From Streptomyces sp. NBC_00224 (lineage in GTDB: Bacteria; Actinomycetota; Actinomycetes; Streptomycetales; Streptomycetaceae): a stretch of 64,000 nt of DNA. Every line of letters begins with the position of its first letter. Position 1 is the stretch's first letter. Shown here one piece after another: positions 59,837 to 64,000 of this stretch. The notes under the pieces were generated by a model. The model was not told the DNA's origin and did no database searches. It saw only the letters and a list, made by a program, of their open reading frames with translations. Made by a program: the position numbers and the translations under genes. Location: positions 2,418,001 through 2,482,000 of the forward strand of contig NZ_CP108106.1 of NCBI RefSeq assembly GCF_041435195.1, written 5' to 3'.

Positions 59837-62614
59837 CTACCGGTGCGAAGCGAATTCCACGACCTGCTGATACGTAGGCCGGTTCTGCCAGTTGATGGAA
59901 TTCTGCGAAATTCCACCCAACGGCCGCTGCACGATGGAATCGGCACACCACTGATTGCCCGCCGCACAACCACCGTCACCGGGATACACCTGCGCCGGTG
60001 TCTTCGCGGCGGCCTGCCCAAGCGTGGCGAGCAGGACGTCGCGGCAGGCGGACAGCTGCCCCCCGCCGCAGTACGCGCGGGCCAGCGGCCCCTGCACCGG
60101 CTCCCCCAGGACCGTACGCAGATCCTTGTCGGCGTAGCTCCACCAGCCGTACTGGAAGGCGGATCCGGCGTGCGCCCCGGTCGGGCCGTGCCCGGCCGAC
60201 GGCGCCTCGTCGGTGGACAGGTTCGACGTGAGCGCCGAGTAGAGCCCGTCCCCGAGGCCCGGCCGGAACTCGGCCTCGATCATCAGCGGCCACCAGGCGT
60301 CCATCAGTCGCACGGCCTCGGGGTGGGTGTAGGTGTGCGAGCCCTGCGCGGTCTCGCGGCGCTGGGTCCCGTCGGCCTTCCACGACTCCAACTGCTGGAC
60401 GGCGGTCGCCAGTTGCGGATCGGTGACGGGGGCGCTGCGGATGACCTTCAGGAGCTCGGGCAGCACGTCCTCGCCGCGCAGATCGGTGACGGCGGCCTGC
60501 GCCATGGCCCGGGTGAGCGCGGCGCGGGTCACCCCGCCCTGTGCGACCAGCGCCTTGACGCGGTCGTCGAGGAGGTTGCCCCGGTGCACCGAGCCGTTGC
60601 CGAACCCGGCGGCCGTGTAGTCCTTGGCCTGCTTGTTGTTCCAGGAGATGTAGTAGTCCTGCCCGACGGACTGCGGGTGCTGGGCGGGCGGGGTGTAGTC
60701 GGCGGTGTTGTACGCGGGGTCGAAGCCCTGCCACTCGTAGGCGCGGTCGGCCGCGATCGGCAGCGACGGGTCGACGGCGGGGTTGCGGACCGGGTTCTTG
60801 CCGCTGTTGTAGTACGCGGCGGTGCGGGAGTCCGCGTAGAACCAGTTGAAGGCGTAGTCGACGTGCTGGGCGGCCTGCTGGAAGGTGGCCGCGTCCTTGA
60901 CGTAGGTGGGGTCGTTGAACATCTGGAAGCCGATGATCGAGTCGGCCTCGTGGCGGTAGGTCGAGCGCAGTGCGGTGTACGCGATCCGCTTGCCGCCGAC
61001 CGTGGCGCGGGCGGTCACGATGCCGTAGTTGGTGCGCCAGACCTGCATCCGGTAGGAGCCGGCGGCCGTGTTGTCGGCGGTGGTCGGCTTCCAGGCGTTG
61101 GTCTTCTCCAGCTTCTCCATCGGGGTGCAGACACCCCGGTAGAGGTAGTGGGCCGCGTCCTGGCAGAGCTCGACGGAGTAGGTGTCGGTGATGTCCTGCC
61201 CGGCGGAGGTGGCCGACCAGGCGTAGTCCTGGCCCCGGCCGAGCTGGACGTACATGCCGACGCCCGCGAAGGAGGCGCCCCGGGCGCTGATGCCCGGGCC
61301 CTGGATCTCCTGGAGCATCAGCAGCTGTGGCGCGAAGTAGCCGGTCTGCGGTCCGAAGACGGCGACCGGGTTGCCGCTCGCGGTGCGGCTGCCGGAGACG
61401 AGCAGTGCGTTGGACATCCCGCGTGGCTTGCCGATGTCGAAGCCGGGCAGCGCGCCGTTGTTGAAGATGCCCTTGAGCGACTTGAGTTGCTCGGGCACCC
61501 GCACCTCGGCCCTGGCCTTGGTGACGGCCGAGCCGGTGCGGTCGTAGACGAGCTGTTCGGGCACGACCGTGCCGGCGTCGGGCATCGCGGTGCCCTGCGC
61601 GTTCGCGGGCTTGGTGGCGTACGGGAAGCTGGTGCCGTCGTGGACGGTGAGGGCCGCCTCGGGGTCGTTGCGCTCGCGGAACGACTCCCAGACCTTGGTG
61701 CCCTCGGTGACGCCGTACTTGGCCTGGGCGGCCTGCAGCGAGAGCGCGGCCTGCACCTCGCCGCCACCGCCCCCGCCGAAGAGCCCGCCGACGACGGAGG
61801 CGAGCGCGATCAGGTCGGTGACCTTGAACGGCTGGATCTCCCCCACGTTGGTGATGGCGTCGATCTTGCCGGTGAGGACGTACTCGCCGGGGAAGTACCG
61901 GCCGTCCTTGGACTGCTTGGCGTAGGCGTTGATGCCGTCCACGTACGCCTGCGCGTCGGTCATCGCCTGCTCGCCGCGCGGGCCGTTGGCGGAGCGGATC
62001 CGGTCGACCTGGGCCTGGAGGTCGGCCTCGGTGTACGGGGCCTGCGGCCAGAACTCCTGCTCCAGGCCCTGGTTGGCGAGCGCGCCGCCCGCGAACGAGG
62101 TGAGCTCGCCGCGCCCGATGTGCCGGAACAGGTCCATCAGCCACAGCCGGTCCTGCCCGGCCGCGAACCCGGCGCCGAACTCCGTTCCGTAGCGGGTGGT
62201 GCCCTTGATGTGCGGGACGCCGGTCGCCTTGTCCCGGGTGATGGTGACGTCGGGGCGCGGGGAGCTGGTGGAGGCGACCTGGCCGCTGGGCACCCCGAAG
62301 GAGGCGTCGTTGAAGAAGGAGTTGAGCTTGTCGTCGGTGAGCGAGGACTGGCCGGCGACCAGCGCGTCGTACTTGCCGAGCTGGTCGTCGCTGTGCGCGG
62401 GATGGGTGCCGAAGGCCTTGTTGCCGAGGATCTCGACGAGGGTGGCGTTGCCGTTCTCGCCGGGCGGCAGGATGTCGCCGCAGCGCCCAAGGCAGTAGTC
62501 GCTGTTGGGTGGTTCGGCGGCGCCGGCCTGGCTGAGCGGGGCGAGCAAAGCGGCCGAGAGGGCGATCACGGTGGCGGCGGTGGCGGTTCTGAGCCGTGCG
62601 GTGGGTCGTCGCAT
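59837..62614 (-). CDS. Secreted penicillin acylase family Ntn hydrolase
   Basis: The 925-residue preproprotein has a signal peptide (VIALSAALLAPLSQAGAAEP). A PGENGNATLVEIL region and ITRDKATGVPHIKGTTRYGT, then GFAAGQDRLWLMDLFRHIGR, are typical for the alpha chain. A linker leads to GKPRGMSNALLVSGSRTASG, where S401 becomes the N-terminal nucleophile of the beta chain after autocleavage. Beta-chain motifs such as GQDYAWSATSAGQDITDTYS follow. Family members cleave amides: penicillins, acyl-homoserine lactones or aculeacin. The substrate here is not clear. The upstream region carries direct repeats (62684-62750). Confidence 0.88.
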   Translation of the reverse strand: MRRPTARLRTATAATVIALSAALLAPLSQAGAAEPPNSDYCLGRCGDILPPGENGNATLVEILGNKAFGTHPAHSDDQLGKYDALVAGQSSLTDDKLNSFFNDASFGVPSGQVASTSSPRPDVTITRDKATGVPHIKGTTRYGTEFGAGFAAGQDRLWLMDLFRHIGRGELTSFAGGALANQGLEQEFWPQAPYTEADLQAQVDRIRSANGPRGEQAMTDAQAYVDGINAYAKQSKDGRYFPGEYVLTGKIDAITNVGEIQPFKVTDLIALASVVGGLFGGGGGGEVQAALSLQAAQAKYGVTEGTKVWESFRERNDPEAALTVHDGTSFPYATKPANAQGTAMPDAGTVVPEQLVYDRTGSAVTKARAEVRVPEQLKSLKGIFNNGALPGFDIGKPRGMSNALLVSGSRTASGNPVAVFGPQTGYFAPQLLMLQEIQGPGISARGASFAGVGMYVQLGRGQDYAWSATSAGQDITDTYSVELCQDAAHYLYRGVCTPMEKLEKTNAWKPTTADNTAAGSYRMQVWRTNYGIVTARATVGGKRIAYTALRSTYRHEADSIIGFQMFNDPTYVKDAATFQQAAQHVDYAFNWFYADSRTAAYYNSGKNPVRNPAVDPSLPIAADRAYEWQGFDPAYNTADYTPPAQHPQSVGQDYYISWNNKQAKDYTAAGFGNGSVHRGNLLDDRVKALVAQGGVTRAALTRAMAQAAVTDLRGEDVLPELLKVIRSAPVTDPQLATAVQQLESWKADGTQRRETAQGSHTYTHPEAVRLMDAWWPLMIEAEFRPGLGDGLYSALTSNLSTDEAPSAGHGPTGAHAGSAFQYGWWSYADKDLRTVLGEPVQGPLARAYCGGGQLSACRDVLLATLGQAAAKTPAQVYPGDGGCAAGNQWCADSIVQRPLGGISQNSINWQNRPTYQQVVEFASHR

Positions 62615-62683
62615 GCGTGCTCCTTGTGAGGACCGATGCGGCGGACGTTACTGAGGGGTACCGCCGGAGGGAAGATGAACACA

Positions 62684-62750
62684 CGTCACCTTTCCCGAAC
62701 GTGCGTGACCTTTCCGGAATCACCACAGGGCGACATCACCACAGGGCGAC
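62684..62750. promoter_or_regulatory. Two sets of 16-bp direct repeats upstream of acylase gene
   Basis: CGTCACCTTTCCCGAA (62684-62699) and CGTGACCTTTCCGGAA (62704-62719) differ at two positions and start 20 bp apart. ATCACCACAGGGCGAC is then repeated perfectly at 62719-62734 and 62735-62750. They lie 70-136 bases before the penicillin acylase start at 62614, typical for tandem activator-binding sites, in the 300-base gap before the next gene at 62914. The binder is not known. Confidence 0.55.
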
Positions 62751-62913
62751 GGAGGCGGGGCGCCCGGAGCACGCGGGGGGCGTGCGACGGTATCCGGTCA
62801 GCGCTGCCTGATGGGGCCCATCGGATTTTCGATGGAGCCGGATCGGGTAGCCGTACGTCCATTCCTCGACGCCGAGCATTCGCCGAAGTACGAGTGACGG
62901 AGGTGGCAGGGCC

Positions 62914-63525
62914 ATGGCTGGTTTCCGCAGCCTTGCGAGACAGGTGCGCGACCCAGGGAACGATCTCGCACTGCGCCGGTATTCGCTGCGCAAGTGCCTT
63001 GAACGGTTCGCCCCTTATGGACACCGGGCGACCTGGGACCATCTGTGTGCGGGGCACGGCATCGGGCCGGAGGACCGGGCGCCCGATCCGGCGCGGCTGG
63101 TGGCCGCGCTCGACGAGCTGGAGGCGGCGCGGGCCGTCTGGCTCGGATACGAAGCGGAGTTCGCGGCCCGCAGGAAGCGTGAGAAGCACGCCGGCCTGCG
63201 CAACCCCGGCTCCTTCGACGACTGGCACCGGCGGACCTGGGGCGGTTTCGGGGTCGCCTGGTGCGACGACCCGTCGGTGCATCCGACGCGGCCGCTGGCC
63301 GAGGTGCTCGGCCGGATCATCGCGGCCCTGCGGACGGTGCCGGGCGCGGGTTGCCCGGTGTGCGACGGGCAGGCGCTGGTGTGGCAGCGGGACCTGGCCC
63401 ACGATCCGTGGTGCGGCCCGGTCTGCACGGGCTGCGGAATCCTGGTGCCGCAGCCGGTGCTGACCGCCGAGGCACTGGTGCGCGCCAAGTCGGTACGGCG
63501 CGGAGCGCTGGCATCGGTGGCCTGA
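62914..63525 (+). CDS. Hypothetical protein with CxxC zinc-ribbon-like motif
   Basis: The 203-residue product is soluble. A central helical part (AALDELEAARAVWLGYEAEF) is followed by a cysteine pair GAGCPVCDGQALVWQRDLAH and a second pair WCGPVCTGCGILVPQP, a probable zinc ribbon. Related proteins occur across Streptomyces without a known role. ATG 62914 has GGAGG at 62898-62903. The function is unknown. Confidence 0.7.
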   Translation: MAGFRSLARQVRDPGNDLALRRYSLRKCLERFAPYGHRATWDHLCAGHGIGPEDRAPDPARLVAALDELEAARAVWLGYEAEFAARRKREKHAGLRNPGSFDDWHRRTWGGFGVAWCDDPSVHPTRPLAEVLGRIIAALRTVPGAGCPVCDGQALVWQRDLAHDPWCGPVCTGCGILVPQPVLTAEALVRAKSVRRGALASVA

Positions 63526-63530
63526 GACAC

Positions 63531-63574
63531 GCGGGGGCGGAGGCGGCCACGGGCCGCACGGGGGCCGCCCCCGC
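63531..63574. terminator. GC hairpin between convergent genes
   Basis: GCGGGGGCGG (63531-63540) pairs with CCGCCCCCGC (63565-63574), with further pairing inside. It lies 6 bases after the stop at 63525. Confidence 0.7.
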
Positions 63575-63590
63575 GATGTCAGGACGCCCG

Positions 63591-63649
63591 CTTCCCGTAC
63601 GGCCGACTCCCGTACGCCCACTTCCCGTACGGCCAGCTTCCGTACGGCT
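63591..63649. repeat. Imperfect CTTCCCGTACGGCC tandem repeat
   Basis: Four adjacent copies of about 13-16 bases share CCGTACG: 63591-63606, 63607-63620, 63621-63636 and 63637-63649. They lie at the 3' end of the soxR gene (stop 63648-63650). This looks like slippage in non-coding DNA. Confidence 0.75.
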
Positions 63650-64000
63650 AACAGGCCTCGCACGCGGCGGCGTCGGGCGCGACCTGCTTCTTCTTGCGCT
63701 CGGGCAGCAGTCGCGAGCCGGTGAGGCGTTCGCCGGAGATGTCGTCCGGGTTGGACAGGACACAGGTCTCCAGCGACAGACACCCGCAGCCGATGCAGTC
63801 CGTCAGATGGTTGCGCAGCCGGTTCAGCTGCTTGATGCGCTCGTCGAGTTCGGAGCGCCAGGTCTCGGAGAGCCGCGCCCAGTCCTCGCGGGTCGGGGTG
63901 CGCTCCTCGGGGAGTTCGGAGAGGGCGTCCCGGATCGTGGCGAGCGGGATGCCCACGCGCTGGGCGGCCCGCACGAAGGCGACCCGGCGCAGCACGTCGC
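63648..64000 (-). CDS. soxR: SoxR redox-sensing MerR-family regulator, 3' part
   Basis: The visible 117 residues are the C-terminal part of SoxR: DVLRRVAFVRAAQRVGIPLA, DALSELPEERTPTREDWARL, a dimerisation helix and the [2Fe-2S] cluster cysteines in CIGCGCLSLETC (C-x2-C-x-C-x5-C). The gene continues past the right edge, where the DNA-binding winged helix would be. In Streptomyces SoxR responds to redox-active secondary metabolites such as actinorhodin-type pigments and controls efflux genes. The usual terminal ACEAC tail is present. Confidence 0.92.
   Translation of the reverse strand, partial: DVLRRVAFVRAAQRVGIPLATIRDALSELPEERTPTREDWARLSETWRSELDERIKQLNRLRNHLTDCIGCGCLSLETCVLSNPDDISGERLTGSRLLPERKKKQVAPDAAACEAC

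Noticed and set aside
58976..62629. A plus-strand open frame of about 1217 codons antisense to the penicillin acylase
   Set aside because: The frame results from high GC third positions on the opposite strand. Composition is Gly/Ala/Arg-rich, without domain motifs, while the minus-strand acylase has signal peptide and Ntn signature.
1..64000. CRISPR array
   Set aside because: No regularly spaced repeats with unique spacers were seen; the tandem repeats present are short and adjacent.

Overview
The window is high-GC actinobacterial DNA and almost certainly a Streptomyces chromosome. The genes have strong G/C third positions, start codons are often GTG or TTG, there is a mycothiol-dependent formaldehyde dehydrogenase, and the right half carries the GC-rich hairpin repeats scattered between genes in Streptomyces. 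The window falls into two parts that meet near 33.1 kb.

Bases 1-33,100 are accessory DNA: mixed codon use, transposase remnants, decayed genes and few conserved neighbours. At the left edge a small XRE regulator (231-551) and a degenerate NUDIX gene (2352-2795) share a near-identical palindrome, GGCCGGTTAACCGG, in front of them. An IclR regulator, a DUF1653 gene, a GMC oxidoreductase, an aldehyde dehydrogenase and a UbiA-like membrane protein follow. A set of uncharacterised genes (7609-12088) includes a DUF4365/PD-(D/E)XK-like protein and a multi-pass membrane protein. Next is a two-gene operon of an aminotransferase and a YbdK-type carboxylate-amine ligase. From 14.7 to 19.9 kb, IS5-like and ISKra4-like remnants surround a helicase-nuclease gene. 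A frameshifted Ser/Thr kinase pseudogene follows.

The most striking part is 21.8-32.7 kb. On the minus strand lie a STAND NTPase with an N-terminal Cap4-like nuclease domain and a helical-repeat C-terminus, and just downstream a PD-(D/E)XK-beta-propeller fusion. Divergent from them is a giant (about 1767 residues) sacsin/Hsp90-type ATPase ending in a DUF3883 nuclease-like domain. With the helicase-nuclease this looks like an anti-phage defence island, and the divergent trio is the best candidate here for an undescribed system.

From the perfect terminator at 33,119 onward the DNA looks like ordinary Streptomyces chromosome: an RluA-type pseudouridine synthase; an L-fucose-type catabolic operon (aldo/keto reductase, mutarotase, lactonase); mycothiol-dependent formaldehyde oxidation with a partner metallo-beta-lactamase hydrolase; an amino acid permease; a gluconate module (GntR, kinase, permease); a sulfite-oxidase-like molybdoenzyme with a cytochrome b partner; a second permease; a DMT-type transporter; a NUDIX hydrolase; two DUF202 membrane proteins; and a histidine-rich protein. 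A fatty-acyl/acyl-CoA catabolic locus (aminoglycoside-phosphotransferase-like protein, acyl-CoA dehydrogenase, TetR, acyl-CoA ligase, SDR) has matching candidate TetR operators at both divergent ends. The right end holds secreted enzymes (NamZ-like DUF1343, erythromycin-esterase-like, penicillin acylase), an alpha/beta hydrolase, a small zinc-ribbon-like protein and the 3' part of soxR, cut by the window edge.
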